The translations under genes and the position numbers were made by a program. From Leptasterias polaris (taxonomy: Eukaryota; Echinodermata; Asteroidea; Forcipulatida; Asteriidae), in the NCBI GenBank assembly GCA_037783415.1, contig JAZGTN010000006.1:496001-560000 (forward strand): a stretch of 64,000 nucleotides of DNA, read 5' to 3'. Positions 12,650-24,210 of the stretch are shown one piece after another. The notes beneath the pieces are model-generated. The model made no database searches. It worked only from the letters and a program-made list of their open reading frames with translations, and was not told the origin of the DNA. Each line of letters begins with the position of its first letter. The stretch's first letter is position 1.

Positions 12650-12782
12650 GGGTTGAACAAGGAAAAATTGACTAGAGCGGGATTTGAACCAACGACCTCC
12701 GGATTGACGTGCCGGCGCTCTACCAACTGAGCTATCTAGCCCTATGTTGGCGGTCTCCCTATTTTGTCAATATCCTTGTTCG
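12650..12782 (-). repeat. tRNA-like unit inside an inverted repeat (family D)
   Basis: The outer arms GAACAAGGAAAAATTGAC (12655-12672) and GTCAATATCCTTGTTC (12766-12781) are near reverse complements. Between them the minus strand carries a 72-nt tRNA-like cloverleaf (12741 down to 12670). It has a 7-bp acceptor (GGCTAGA with TCTAGTC), a D arm AGCTCAGTTGGTAGAGC, an anticodon stem CCGG/CCGG and a T-arm B box GGTTCAAATCC. The loop here reads ACGTCAA; the other copies read GTT, so the ancestor looks Asn-like. The associated body runs on to about 12895. I treat it as a tRNA-derived repeat rather than a working tRNA gene. Confidence 0.75.
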
Positions 12783-13199
12783 GTGGGTGCCAGTCTGAAG
12801 CCATTCAACCGTAAACTGCCGTGTAGCCAAGGATCACACACCCGAGTTTAAGATACAACCTGGGAAACGGCAGCCAGGGGATCACCATAAGGGGATGCGA
12901 CTTTTTTTATATATCAGATATCAAATAACAAACTTATATGATGCAAACTTAAATTTATATAAAAATATAAATGTAAGTTCAATATTTATGTAAAATGGCA
13001 CCCTCACCCCCCAGGAAAATTATTTAAAAGAACAAGGTGATAAAGATATAAAAAGTCCATCCATTAAAATAATAATGTATGACAAGATGTAGGGACATCT
13101 CAAACATGCTTCATGTACTTGTACTGGTACATATGTCAGGGCTATAATAGCACCACGTAACACCTGTTTATGAAGATAATTAAAAGAAGGGCCCCCTAA

Positions 13200-13310
13200 C
13201 ACATCACAAGAACCATAATAATAATAATAATAATAATAACAATATTTAAAATTTATATTGCGCCCCTTACATACAAAATGATCAAAGGCGCAGAACACAT
13301 GTTAAAAAGC
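13200..13310 (-). repeat. Retroelement 3' tail with (AAT)n
   Basis: An (AAT)n array at about 13216-13240 is followed by a TTATATTGCGCC block, the same order as the 3' tails of the LINE fragments at 18590 and 20756. Read on the minus strand it is a typical tail ending in (ATT)n. Only the tail is recognisable. Confidence 0.55.
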
Positions 13311-13435
13311 ACAGAATGGAAGAAAACGACAAAGAAAAAAGGCTGATCACCAGGCCAGTGCCCAAACAAAAGTATGGGGATACGTCTGTCCCGAAGCGCA
13401 ATGATCATTCTTAAAAATTCATTCTTGATAATATT

Positions 13436-13795
13436 ATTATCATTCGATAATAATAATAATATTGGCTCTTATATAGCGCAATTCCAAAGAATGATCATTG
13501 CACTTCACACTTTGTTACCCCTGGTCACTGGGCCATTATTTCATTCCTAAAACCATCTCAGCTCCCTGGGGAGTATACAGCCTGTGCTGCCAAAGCGCAC
13601 TAAGCTAAATCATTCACAAAAACCATCTCTGCCCGCACAGGTACCCATTTTACCCCTGGGTGGAGAGAAGTAATTATAGTTAAGTGTCTTGCTCAAGGAC
13701 ACAAGTGTCATGACCGGGATTCGAACCCACACCCTGATGACTCAGCCACCAGAACTTGAGTCCAATGCTCTTAACCGCTCGGCCACGACATGCCT
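13436..13795 (-). mobile_element. SINE with a tRNA-Leu-derived head
   Basis: The minus strand from 13789 to 13707 folds as a class II tRNA: acceptor GTCGTGG with TCATGAC, A box TGGCCGAGCGG, an anticodon loop reading CAA (Leu), a long variable arm and B box GGTTCGAATCC. The body extends to 13436, ending in a tail of the type ATTATATAAGAGCC plus (ATT)n that matches the LINE fragment at 18590-18660. This is the usual design of a SINE that borrows a LINE 3' end for reverse transcription. A second, interrupted copy lies at 20612-21410. Confidence 0.85.
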
Positions 13796-13928
13796 AACAT
13801 TCACGTTCACACAATACAGAAAAGTTAGTAATTGTTTTTCTCTGTTTGCATCTGAAAGTAAACAAATATCACAATTTTTAGGCCGAGGTCACACATTTTC
13901 TGCTTCTGGACACGATTTGCAATCAGCA

Positions 13929-14104
13929 GGGCCCAATTTCACAGAGCTGCTTATGCAGAAAATATTGCTTAAAGTTGACTGCTGAGCAAAAGTAAGGAAG
14001 TTACCAGTCACAGATTGTACATGTGACATTTTATTTGTGCTGGTAATCTTATTCTAGTAAGCATAATTTTGTTGTGCTCAGCAACCTTTTTGTGCTTGAG
14101 AAAA
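13929..14104. mobile_element. Family C MITE, partial
   Basis: It begins with GGGCCCAATTTCACAGAGCTG and contains GCTTATGCAGAAAATATTGC and CTCAGCAACCTTTTTGTGC. The right terminal repeat is eroded. Confidence 0.7.
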
Positions 14105-14298
14105 GTGTAAACAAAGAGGAATAATAATAATGATAACAATAATAACAAAAAGAAACTTGTTCAAAGTATTGCTGCAAAATGGCCTCAAACCACTACATGT
14201 ACATATGTACAAAAACAAAGCTAGTAAAAAGACAAAAGTCATTAGCAGAAAAATTGTTACAAAGTTACAAAATTACGTACTACAAGAGAATAAATAAT

Positions 14299-14522
14299 AG
14301 ATAGTTCCCAGTAGACGCCATCTTTACGGGCAAATCGCATTTTGGCATGCAGGCGCGTCAAGCGCTCAAATTATTAACGCAGCCGCGTCATTCACTGACC
14401 AATCATGCAATGAGTTTAGTGAAATGTGCGCGTGCTGCACGCCGTTCTCACGCGTAACGCACGACTGTGTGTTCCAAATTGCCCGTAAAGATGGCCGACT
14501 CACGTCATACTGCAACCTATCT
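14299..14522. mobile_element. MITE family H, 224 bp
   Basis: The terminal inverted repeats contain GCCATCTTTACGGGCAA on the left (14317-14333) and its exact reverse complement TTGCCCGTAAAGATGGC on the right (14479-14495). The outer ends AGATAG/CTATCT also pair. The interior is GC-rich with many CpG-containing words (GCGCGT, ACGCGT) and no coding capacity. Confidence 0.8.
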
Positions 14523-14589
14523 AAAAGTATCGCTCACTGGTCCTGCCAGCATTTGGCAATATGAAGGGGTAAAAATACTGCCAGGAATA

Positions 14590-14768
14590 CAATAGACCTT
14601 ATGCATTGACGTCACCAAGCCGCCATCTTAGAGGTAAACTGATGATGAAACAATGGAAACACGCTGATTTGTACGCGCGGCGCACAAGACTGACCAATGA
14701 ACATCTTCCTTTTGACCTCTAGGCGAGGGCGCCCTACTCAAATGACGTCATATGCATAAGGTCTATTG
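14590..14768. mobile_element. MITE family I, 179 bp
   Basis: The left end CAATAGACCTTATGCATTGA and right end ATATGCATAAGGTCTATTG form a long terminal inverted repeat that includes TGACGTCA on both sides. It sits 67 bp from MITE H. No superfamily-diagnostic target duplication is obvious. Confidence 0.85.
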
Positions 14769-14769
14769 C

Positions 14770-16654
14770 AAGAACTACAATGTAGAGTACAGGAAATGTC
14801 CATGTATCATTGTAACTTTATACATTGTTTTTCAGTTTCTATGGCGCTATTAGGTAAGAAAAAAATTAGCTGAAAAGTTGTATGACTGCATCTTGTTCAA
14901 GTTAGCCTTCAAGCCATCAAGCAGGGCTGCAACAATATTTCTTTGAAACAAGAAATTACCATTACAGTACAACTACTTGAGTAGCCCCATTGACCAATCC
15001 ATAGGTAACAATGAAGTGGGTTGACTAAATTAGTGGCTGCTGCAAGCCAGGCCTATGCGGGCCAAGTATACCAGCCACCAAATAATGAACAATTTCATTT
15101 TAATGGGCAAAGGTGTTACTTGGGGTTTTTGTTTTGGCATGGTACTTTGTTTCTTAAAATAAAAGAGATTGAGATTCGTGACAGAATCTACGAAGCCAGT
15201 CATGGTACTCATGGACCCAGTGATTTGTTAGGATTTGACCTAATTTCAAGATTTTTGTTATGGGCAGATTTCTTCTTCCCTTGCCTTCAAAAGGAGAACG
15301 GCATTGCTGTATTTTGTCTGAACCTCTAGTTAAAAGAGATGTACTGTGTATAGTACATGTGTTGTAACACGGCGGCATTTCTTGTCTACAATTCAACCCC
15401 CCCCCCCTTGATTTGTCGGGATTGTTCAGTTATTATTAAGTCACTCCACTGCAACTCTCAACATCTCCCTTGGCTCCCCTTTCATACATGCACACGTTTG
15501 GAACCGAAAAATGATTCTCCAATTGGCTTTTGTAACCCCAAACCATTTTCAGTTGATTATCGTGTCACGCTGAATCGGTGGACCAATCGAGGTCTTGACT
15601 CGGAACGAGAAAAAAATAATGCCTTTTAGCCATTTTTGGCATGGCAAATCAATTAGTGCACCATTGTGTAGCGTGACAATGTTAACTACTAGTCACTGTA
15701 ATTGAAAAGTTATGAATGAATGCTTCGGCCATGATACATTGCTTCAGATGGTATTGCCATAAAATATTGTGTACATTTATTAAGTTATGCCAAAAACAGC
15801 AGGCAGAGTTGTAACAGTATAGCATTGACAAATTGATGAATGACATTAAAGCTCCAGAAATCAAATTTATACAGTGTGTGTTGTACATGCATAGGTACAT
15901 ATAGGTCAATGAATGTAATACATGTACATTTATATTGTCCGCCTCGTTTAGAATTTTACAATGAATCAAAATCCATTTAAAATACAAGTGTATGTACTGT
16001 AATTTATGCGCAGCAAGAGTGCCGCACTTATAGTATCCCAACTCCTACCTGTGGCCATTCTTCCCGATTGACTGAAATATTTTTCCCCCCCGCCTGCACA
16101 AGCTTTTTTACCTGTCCCGCATCGCACTCATGCCAGTCTTGTTCACCTCATTATGTATGTACACATGCCGTCCCATGCACGTTTATGTGTGTATCCCCGT
16201 AAAAGCGGCCACTTGACCGTTTTTGTGCAGCCTCGCAACCCTATCACAGCGAGCTGGCAATTTTGAACGTTGCTGACTGACATCAGGGCTGGTCGGACTG
16301 CCGCCACGACAGTTCCAGATTGGTTCGCCGACTGCTCTCTATTGGGGAGCCAAGTTACGCATTTTGTAAAACTTTAGACGGCATTCGTCCCGTGGTGGTG
16401 GTCACTAATTGATTCAGAGCTGAAGGAGGTGTGGGGGGTACGGTTGCACGGTGCCTTCCCCTCCCGCCTCTCACCAGGCTATTTTCTTTTATCCCCTCTC
16501 AATTGTTTTCTTTTCATTTTGGTGCATGTCGTCCTGAATGCCTGTCTGTGTTTGGGTCTGTTTATCCACCCATTGGATATTCTTGTTCCCAACCGTTCAG
16601 GGTTTGAAACTTGTTAGAGTTGCTTGTAGTAGAATTCATTATAGGAAAGTTTGT
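14770..16654. other. Gene-free stretch
   Basis: Several frames of 60-120 codons are open on both strands but overlap each other and match no family I know. A C11 run is at 15397-15407. From about 16040 to 16600 the base composition becomes more C-rich without a recognisable exon. Confidence 0.5.
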
Positions 16655-16775
16655 GAAATTTTAAAGGGCACCTCTATGAGAAAGTTTTAAATTTCTATTG
16701 GAACATATAAAGGGGTCACCAAGACGAGGGGCAACGGAGGCAGTTGCCTCTGTTGCTTCCCTTAAGTGTCAGGCC
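16655..16775 (+). repeat. Dispersed repeat family A, degraded
   Basis: Only AAAGGGCACCTCTATGAG, the middle of the family and GAGGCAGTTGCCTCTGTTGC-like sequence can be matched. The copy directly abuts the MITE at 16776. Confidence 0.5.
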
Positions 16776-16924
16776 AGGGCTCAATTTCACAAAGAGCTAA
16801 GATTTATCTTAACTGCGAATCACTCTTAGTTGCTAAGCAAAGTGTGATGTCACAATACAAATCACGTTGGTGATACTGACAACTCATCTTAAGATAATTC
16901 TTAGTGCTTTGTGAAATCGGACCC
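16776..16924. mobile_element. MITE family C2, about 149 bp
   Basis: The left end AGGGCTCAATTTCACAAAG and right end CTTTGTGAAATCGGACCCT pair as terminal inverted repeats. Inner CTTAAGATAA/TTTATCTTAA words pair too, so the whole element can fold as a hairpin. Its ends resemble families B and C, but the interior differs. Confidence 0.75.
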
Positions 16925-16929
16925 TGTAT

Positions 16930-18585
16930 AATTTGTATGTGGTGGGGAAATTATTTTCCCCAATTAAAATTTAAAATATAATGAATAGCACAACACTTTG
17001 TACATGTTCTTGTACAAGTGCAAACCATCTACATTTGTACATGTATGTACACTAAAATGTGTACAAATGTGTACAGGTACAGTGTACATTTTAGTTTCAA
17101 TAAAAAGTGTGTCCAACCTAAAGGTATTTAACATTTTTATCAGAAGTGTGGCTGACAGTTTTCAGATTGTATTTAGCACACAGTCTGCCTGAATCTAGTG
17201 TTTATGATCCAGCATTTATGGCAGAGTAATTTCTCAAAATGAATTTTGGCAGTACTGTACAAACTTCACTTTAGAAAAGCTTCTTCTAGATTAGAAAATA
17301 TAATCATTTCATACATTGTTTGAATTATCAACAAAATAATCGTCCTATATTTGGTGTATGTGGCATCTTGAAGATGACTTCAGGATATAGGGCAATTATG
17401 CCAGTGTGCAACAGTGAATAAATGTTTCTGTGTAGATTTGATTTGCCTCCCAAATAATGTTAAGATGTGTACATATAAATTTCAGCCATTTACAAATGTT
17501 CAGTGCTACTGTGCACCCTTTCTAGATTCTCTTTTCCGCAGCTGAAGTGCTCAAATTAATCCACGTGGACAATCACGAATCTATTTTTATCAAACTAACA
17601 AAGTTGAAAACAAGAAGGGGGAAAGAAACAAATGAATATTTATCGGCAAGCTGCCAAAACCTGCTTGGAATAATATTCTGGTCGTGGTGCTAACAATATT
17701 TGAAAATCCACTCGGTAATTTTAGCCATAAAAGCACAATGGCTAGGGGCTATCATCATTTAGTAATAAACGTCGTCTTAGACGGAAATGCAACTGAATCC
17801 GGCTTTATACCCGTGGGCCAAATCTGTTTGTGACACTGAGAAGATTTGATGCAATATCTGGAATCACGCCAGAGCTACCGTGCCCTGTGTGTGGTTTGCA
17901 ACTTATGAAACGCAATCTGTGGGCCGCGTAAAGTGTGCGTCTCCTGACAGATTGGCAGAAGAAGAATGATTCCGAAAGTGCTGCATGGGGAAGCTTTGTA
18001 CACATGTCGCTAGCGCAGCAGATGCACGTACACAAACACTTCAGACTCGGCATTAGGATAATGTGTAAAAATCCCACACTTGAGAGTTAAGAACCGTAGA
18101 ATATTTTCTGGACTTCTCTACAAGTGTCTGACTTTGATCAGGGAGGGAACAAAATTACTCCATGGATGCACATCATGCACTTGGGCATGTACTGAAAACA
18201 TTCATGAGTGCATACACTGAACTCTAAATATAGGCTCCACTTCCTCCCACAACAACTTGTGTCAAGTTACATAAATGTCAAAGTTTCATGTCTTATGTGT
18301 GTAGACCTTCTTTTTTTTTATTCAAAAGTTTCAGGAAAGTTTAGCGAATTTGAAGAGGATTTGTGAGTTGTGATGGAACGCAACAAGATATACATGTACA
18401 CATAGTTCATTATGTAGAGAAACTCTATACTGCATGTACATGGTCCAATTTGTACAGGGAGGCAATTGCTTCTCCACTCCTGGTCCTCCTTACCTATTAA
18501 AGATAGGGTAATCGTTTGGTTTTTGACAATGTAATGCTGGGTTATGGGCAGAATTATCAAGAAAGATACAATAAAAGTCACCTGT
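16930..18585. other. Gene-free stretch
   Basis: No gene is recognised. TGTACA/ACATGT words are dense at 17000-17095. Confidence 0.5.
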
Positions 18586-18589
18586 GAAA

Positions 18590-18885
18590 TAATAATAATA
18601 ATAACAGCTCTTATATATATAGCGCAATTCCAAAAATGATCATTGCGCGTCACAACTAAACAAGAACAACATCAGCAATGTGAACACTAGAATAAATGGG
18701 TTTTGAGACTGCGCTTGAAAGCATCAACTGTTGGAGAGGATCTTATGGTCTGAATACAGTGCCTATTGAGAAAACAGCAAAAAACCTTGGTATTTTCATC
18801 AAGAACATTGAATCCATTCATGTTTAGCAAAGTGACAGCGGGTACCAATCGTATCTCAGGCTGAATTGAAGGCAGCATTCGACAT
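18590..18885 (-). pseudogene. LINE 3' end fragment (non-LTR retrotransposon)
   Basis: The minus-strand frame ends in SPTVDAFKRSLKTHLF, the C-terminal signature seen at the end of the reverse-transcriptase ORF of CR1/L2-like non-LTR retrotransposons. It is followed downstream (leftward) by a short 3' UTR and an (AAT/ATT)n tail at 18590-18604. Only the last 60 or so codons remain, as expected for a 5'-truncated insertion. Confidence 0.75.
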
Positions 18886-19044
18886 ACTTGTTATTGATTT
18901 CTAATCAACAAGGGTACCTCATAAGAAACAATTTCCTGCATGGGATACTATACCATTACAACCTTCTGATAAAGATTACACAATTTCTTTTTCAGGTCAT
19001 TACCAAAGTATGACTCTACCTTTATGCTAATTTCTTCATAATCT

Positions 19045-19294
19045 GGGCCCAATTTCATGGCTCTGCTTACCGTAAGCAAAGAATCGGCGCTTACGGAAGC
19101 AGGGAACTCGGTGCTTATGTCAAGCATATTTCACGGGTTAGCAGGGAATTTTTGCTTGTCCGTTGCGTACTCCACGTTACTAGGCATTCTACGCTTACAC
19201 AGCTAGCGCAGAAATTCTGGGCTTGCTCGGTAAGTGGAGAATGGTGATCGCAAGCGCAGAATTTGGCGGTAAGCAGAGCCATGAAATTGGGCCC
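19045..19294. mobile_element. Family B MITE, complete, 250 bp
   Basis: The left end GGGCCCAATTTCATGGCTCT and right end AGCCATGAAATTGGGCCC are near-perfect terminal inverted repeats extending inward past CTGCTTACCG/CGGTAAGCAG. Related copies are at 2507-2669, 20329-20582 and 61357-61473. The element is non-coding. Confidence 0.9.
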
Positions 19295-20328
19295 AGGTGT
19301 GGAGAGTAGGTTACAGTGTTACAGCACCTTGCATATCAATGTCGATCAAAACATCAGTCAGGGTTAAAACGTCTGACCAGTGTACGATTATGTAGGCAAA
19401 ACTTGGTTTCCCATTACAAAATTTGGCTTGTTTCCTTTAAGAAAAGCACAACTGGCAAGAAAATCAGGAGATAGTTTTGGCAACATCAGATTACAAAATG
19501 TAGAATTAATTGTTCATTGCCTATACATTCTGTGAACAAGTACACAGCACAAGTTCTTCAGTTTACTCACTGATCAGTGCACAGTGTATATTTCTATCCC
19601 GTTTTGTGCTGTGTGGACACTATCTCAACCTTCCATTTATAGCCACATTATTTAACTTTCTCATCTTATTGTACACGTGTACATTAAAATTCAGGGGCTC
19701 GATCATAACCACTTGTCTCAATATGTAATGTATCTTCCTTCCTTGCTGTATTGCAAGTAACTTTTTCTTGGGTTGGGCTGAATGGATGGTATCACTGCAC
19801 TCTGGTGTGCCCCTAGATGATCCCATTTAGAAATTTTCTTGTCATCACACCCAATATTCTATTCCCACTTGTGGCATCTCTCTGGAGGGGCATTATGAGT
19901 AATATGCAAAGGGTTCTACCCGAGAAACACCTCTGTCATATTAATCCAAACCCTCTGCCCCGCCGATATTAATTGGACTTGAGTTTCACCGTAACAAAGA
20001 ATTCCATGAATGGGAGGACGGAAAATTAGATAAATTAGCATATGTAACGAGGTCAGCTGCAGCAGTCCGCACTTTTGCCGTGGTCTCTCTTTTCCATCCC
20101 GACTGCTTGCACTTAAAGGTCTCAGCAAACATAAGAAAATTAATCTACTCTTGCCTGTTTGTCATAAACATAAATTAAAAAAAGGAAAAAAGTAGAGCTT
20201 GTTATAAACAGACTAATAAATGGAGAAAAAACCCTTCTATATGAGACATAGTAATGTCCCCCTTAGCAAAGGAGGAAGTACGTTGCAAACCAAATAACAC
20301 ATGATGACAACCTGGCTCTGTAAGATCT

Positions 20329-20582
20329 GGGCCCCATTTATTGGGTCTGCTTATCATGGAAATCTTCGCATAAGGTCACCATTCTCTGATTTCACGATAG
20401 ACGCTAAATTCTACACTAGCTGTGTAAGCAAAGAATGCGTAGTAACATGATGTACACGCGTGCGCAAGCGAAACTTCCTTGCTAACTTGTGTGGTGGGCT
20501 TACGCTTTAGAAGCACAGATTTGTCTGCTTCTGTTAGCGCTGATTTTTAACCAACAGTAAGCAGAGCCATTAAATTTGGCCC
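20329..20582. mobile_element. Family B MITE, diverged copy
   Basis: The termini GGGCCCCATTTATTGGGTCT and AGCAGAGCCATTAAATTTGG pair. Internal CTAGCTGTGTAAGC and AACTTGTGTGG blocks match family B in inverse orientation. Confidence 0.75.
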
Positions 20583-20754
20583 TGCTGTTTTATGTACACC
20601 ATGCACAGAATAATAATGGCAAGTGTAATTCAAAAGATATTATCATTGCGCTTCGAACATTATTACCCCCAGTCACCGGGCCATTTATTTAATCCTTAAA
20701 AATCATCTCGACTCCCATGGGAGTGTACAGCCTGTGTTGCTAAGTGTGTAGTGA

Positions 20755-21083
20755 ATAATAATAATAATAATACGAGAAATTTATATAGCGCATAATGCAG
20801 AAGCCTCTATGCGCAACACAAAAACAAAAACATTGAAATGAATGTAATTTTAAAAAGCAAGTTACACAAATAAAGATTCAAACAAATGAGTTTTTAAAAG
20901 TCCCTTGAAAATCTGAAGAGAGCCAGCTTGGCGAATATTAAGAGGTAAGTCATTCCATAATGAAGGTGCAATGAAGTTGAAGGCTCTTTGACCATAAAAT
21001 TTTGTGGAAAAAGTAGTTTGCGTGAGTAGGGATTGGCCAGCAGATCGGAGAGGACGAACAGGAATATATATATGGAGAATCAA
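20755..21083 (-). pseudogene. LINE 3' end fragment inserted in a SINE
   Basis: The minus-strand frame 21083-20862 contains FNFIAPSLWNDLPLNIRQ and FKGLLKTHLF, the conserved C-terminal end of the reverse transcriptase ORF of CR1/L2-like LINEs. The 3' UTR carries TATATAGCGC-type sequence and an (AAT)n tail at 20756-20775. It is 5'-truncated with no RT catalytic motif. Confidence 0.8.
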
Positions 21084-21190
21084 GCTAACTCAATCACATG
21101 TCCCATCTTTGCCCTCTCAAGGGTCTTGCTCAGGGACACAAGTGTCATGACCAGGATTCAAACCCATACCCTGATGACTTTTAGCCACCA

Positions 21191-21367
21191 GGGCCCAATT
21201 TCATAAAGCTGTTTAGCAGAAAATACTGCTTGGAAAATTTCTTTGCTTAGCAAAAAATGAGCGGGGCACCAGTTGCAACAATGTTAACTTTATGGAATGT
21301 TGGCAGGTAACCTGTTTTTGTGCACTTAGCAAGTTTTTGTGCTTACAGGCTTTATGAAATTGGGCCC
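21191..21367. mobile_element. Family C MITE nested in a SINE
   Basis: The termini GGGCCCAATTTCATAAAGCT and GCTTTATGAAATTGGGCCC are near-perfect. It splits the tRNA-derived head of the SINE between GCCACCA and GAGCTTGAGTCC, a junction that is continuous in the copy at 13748-13760. Confidence 0.9.
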
Positions 21368-22194
21368 TGAGCTTGAGTCCTATGCGCTAAACCGCTCGGC
21401 CACAACACGCAACTTAAGTTTCTTTGCAATATAAACATGCTGATGACTGTGTAGTGTACATGAAGAAGACTGCGCTGTACAGGCAAGGTTAACCCAATGT
21501 TAGTGCCCCCTTATTATAAGGATACTATTAATTTAACAAACCGAACCCTATAGCCTAAATGAAATGAACACTCTAGACTAGTAAAAAGAAATGTGTACAT
21601 CCACATGTATGACTTGATATCAACCAGATGGTGAATTAGATTGGAACACAATCTAATGTCTGGCAGGCCAAATCGAATTCCAAGTTTTCAAGATCATAAA
21701 CAGATTATAGTGTTCATCAATCAAGTTGAGATTGAGTATTAATAACCTGTGATGTAGAAGAATTGTCTTTCAATGGCTAGCCCAAGGACCATCAGACAAA
21801 CTTCCATTAATCTTACATTAATCTTAAAGTGTACAGTACAGTAACCATTCATAAATGAACTGAACATTCTTACACTATGCATGTGGGGATTTCCCTTAAC
21901 TTTTGTTTTGGTGACTGGCAAGCAGGACCAGTTAACTTGTCCTTTCAGTAGTCTGCCAGCCTTTTCACTGGTCCATGGTTCAATGTAGGTCTTTTAGGAA
22001 AGCTTTTTTACACTGAGCTAGCCAGCCAGACTACTTGGAAATAACTTTGACTGGTACTCAGTTGTCTTAACTAGCATTCAGCAAGTGGATTACTGTTAAA
22101 TGGGAAAACGCTGACATGTTCATGTAGTTTGAAGTCATGAGTTTGAATCCAGCCTGAAAACCTGAGGTGTCTTTGATTTTTTTTCTTTCCGTCA

Positions 22195-22415
22195 TACAAC
22201 TCACAATATCAACTTGCAAATGGTCCACGTACCTATACTCGCTATGGTCAACAAGCTTTCACCTCAGATGGAACAATCTGCCTCTCAATATCCGACAAGC
22301 TACCTCTACTGACTCATTCAATTATCTTTTAAAGACTCATCTCTTTGTAATTTACGATTAATGCGCTTAGAAGCGCCAGTAATAAGCGCTATATAAATGT
22401 TATTTTTATTATCAG
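22195..22415 (+). pseudogene. LINE 3' end fragment
   Basis: The plus-strand frame contains LRWNNLPLNIRQ, NYLLKTHLF and a stop, then a 3' UTR with GCGCTTAGAAGCG and AGCGCTATATAAATGTTA ending in T/A-rich sequence. It is the same family type as the fragment at 20755-21083, in the opposite orientation. Confidence 0.75.
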
Positions 22416-22419
22416 AAGT

Positions 22420-24205
22420 TTACGTCCATAAAAGTGCATTACTACACATGTATTTCGCTGAATGCCTAGAAGAGTAAAACAATATGTTGCACCCTCAAAA
22501 AGTAAAAAAAAAACCTGGTTGAGTTGGATAGATAATTTTTAAAATTAGCCTAAAATAACCAATTAGAAGAACAGTATATTAACTAACCATTTTATTTGTT
22601 AACTGTACAGTATTCATTGTCAAAAATCATGATTCCACAGAGAACGAAAAAAAATAATAAGGACCACAGTAAGAAGGCAAGAAAAGTCAAACGAAAGATG
22701 GATTGTTCAAATTAGTCCAGGCTGGGTAATCCTGAGGGAAGAGATGTGGTTTTAACACATTACAAGTGTCGGAGATCTAAAAAGAAGAGAGTCATCTTGA
22801 ATGGAAGACGGAGTGCTTCCTTTGCGGTTCCATCCAATATTTTAAACAATTTGTAAAGGACGCATTCCCATACAGCTTTAATGTACACTAGAGCTGTCAT
22901 TGGGAAGGGTGCTTCATGTTACTCTGCAGATGTCAATACATAGGGGTATTTTATTTGAAAATACCGTTTAATTCAGTGAAAACAAAGAATGTCAAGTCAG
23001 AATTCCCCGGATGGCTATTTGCCGTGATTTGATACAAACTATCCTGGAATCGGTCGCAGGGCAATGTCACCCAGGACAATAACGACCGACCTATATCTGT
23101 CAGCTGAAAAACACCTCTTGCCGACACGGAGGGCAGCCTGCATGGATGCAGTTAGCAACAAGGGGGGTTTGGGAAAAGCCAAAATAAGGTTAACTGCCAT
23201 CTGTGTTCCCATTGCCATAGCAACGCCGTAGCAACAGGGAGGGGAGAAAACCCAAAATGAGGTTAACAGCCACCTGAATTGGCAAACCTAAGGCAAAACA
23301 ATTAGGGAATACGTGCCACACGGTTTGTTAGTAATTGTCTCATTCCAGCGCCAACAGCACTTACTGCACACGCTCTGTGTGCCCCCCGATATTGACGGTT
23401 ATTGATCAGCATCGATTAGGGTCGAACAACTGCCACTTTTAGCATACGGCAAGTGCCGCCTCCCCCCGGATCTTGATTTTGTTTTCTCTTTAACTGTCAT
23501 TTAGCTTGTTTTTTCCTTTCTTGCCAACCATTGGGGTGAAGACTTTTCCCCGTCAAGACCGTATCGCTGTCTTTCCTGTTCACCCTTTGATATTTTGCTC
23601 GGATGCAAACTGATAAACTCCAGCATCCTAACACAACACCAAAGGGACAGCGCTGATTCGATTTGGGCCGGCACTGGTTCCTGACCAATCACATAATGAT
23701 GTAGTTATCATGCGTAATGAGGTAGTCCCTCAGGAAAACTTGATATTTGAGAAAAGAATTACCAGAGTGCTGATACTTTTTACATTTTGGTGGTTTTTTT
23801 TTTGTCTTATGTGTTCGTAGACAAAGCTCAATTACTCAGCTCTCTTTTTTTCCCCTCAAAATTGTATTATGTCTTCATAGTGCATTGTGTGGCAAAGTTG
23901 ACATACATAGTTTGCAGTAGTTGATACGTGCAAACAGAATCAAGCAGTGTAAATTTCAGTTTCTGTACTTAAGAGATCCATACTTCATGAATGCAAAATG
24001 AGTTCATGAATAAAAGAGCAAATTCGGTTTGTACTTGGTGCAATGTGTACATGTATTGTATGCACTTGGGGAAACGGTTGTTTTGATTTACTGTTTGTCT
24101 CTGTCATGTCTGTGTGGCAAATGAGAGTAAATCGCTGTTAAATCAGTAAAAACCACCTTGCTTATTTTGAAAGGGGTGGCTGTGCAACACGTCCATCATT
24201 TTCCA
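22420..24205. other. Gene-free stretch
   Basis: Nothing is recognised. Overlapping minus-strand frames at 23497-23692 lack domains. The segment 22990-23420 is more GC-rich than its surroundings and low in repeats, so it could hold a conserved non-coding element or exon that I cannot identify. Confidence 0.45.
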
Positions 24206-24210
24206 GTAAA

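Larger units (their letters stand above)
20612..21410 (-). mobile_element. tRNA-Leu SINE split by two later insertions
   Basis: The SINE body at 20612-20752 and 21081-21190 and its tRNA head at about 21150-21410 match the uninterrupted SINE at 13436-13795 block by block (ATCATTGCGCTTC, GTGTACAGCCTGTG, CTTGCTCAGGGACACAAGTG, GGATTCAAACCCA, CCGCTCGGCCAC). The body is interrupted by a LINE 3' fragment (20755-21080) and the tRNA part by a family C MITE (21191-21367). The SINE is therefore the oldest of the three. Confidence 0.8.

Noticed and set aside
12670..12741. Functional tRNA gene
   Set aside because: The cloverleaf is good, but the same unit recurs in decayed copies within a repeat. The loop has C at the usually invariant U33 position and the T stem has mismatches.
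13707..13789. Functional tRNA-Leu (CAA) gene
   Set aside because: It is continuous with a SINE body and LINE-type tail, and the same structure is found interrupted at 21150-21410.
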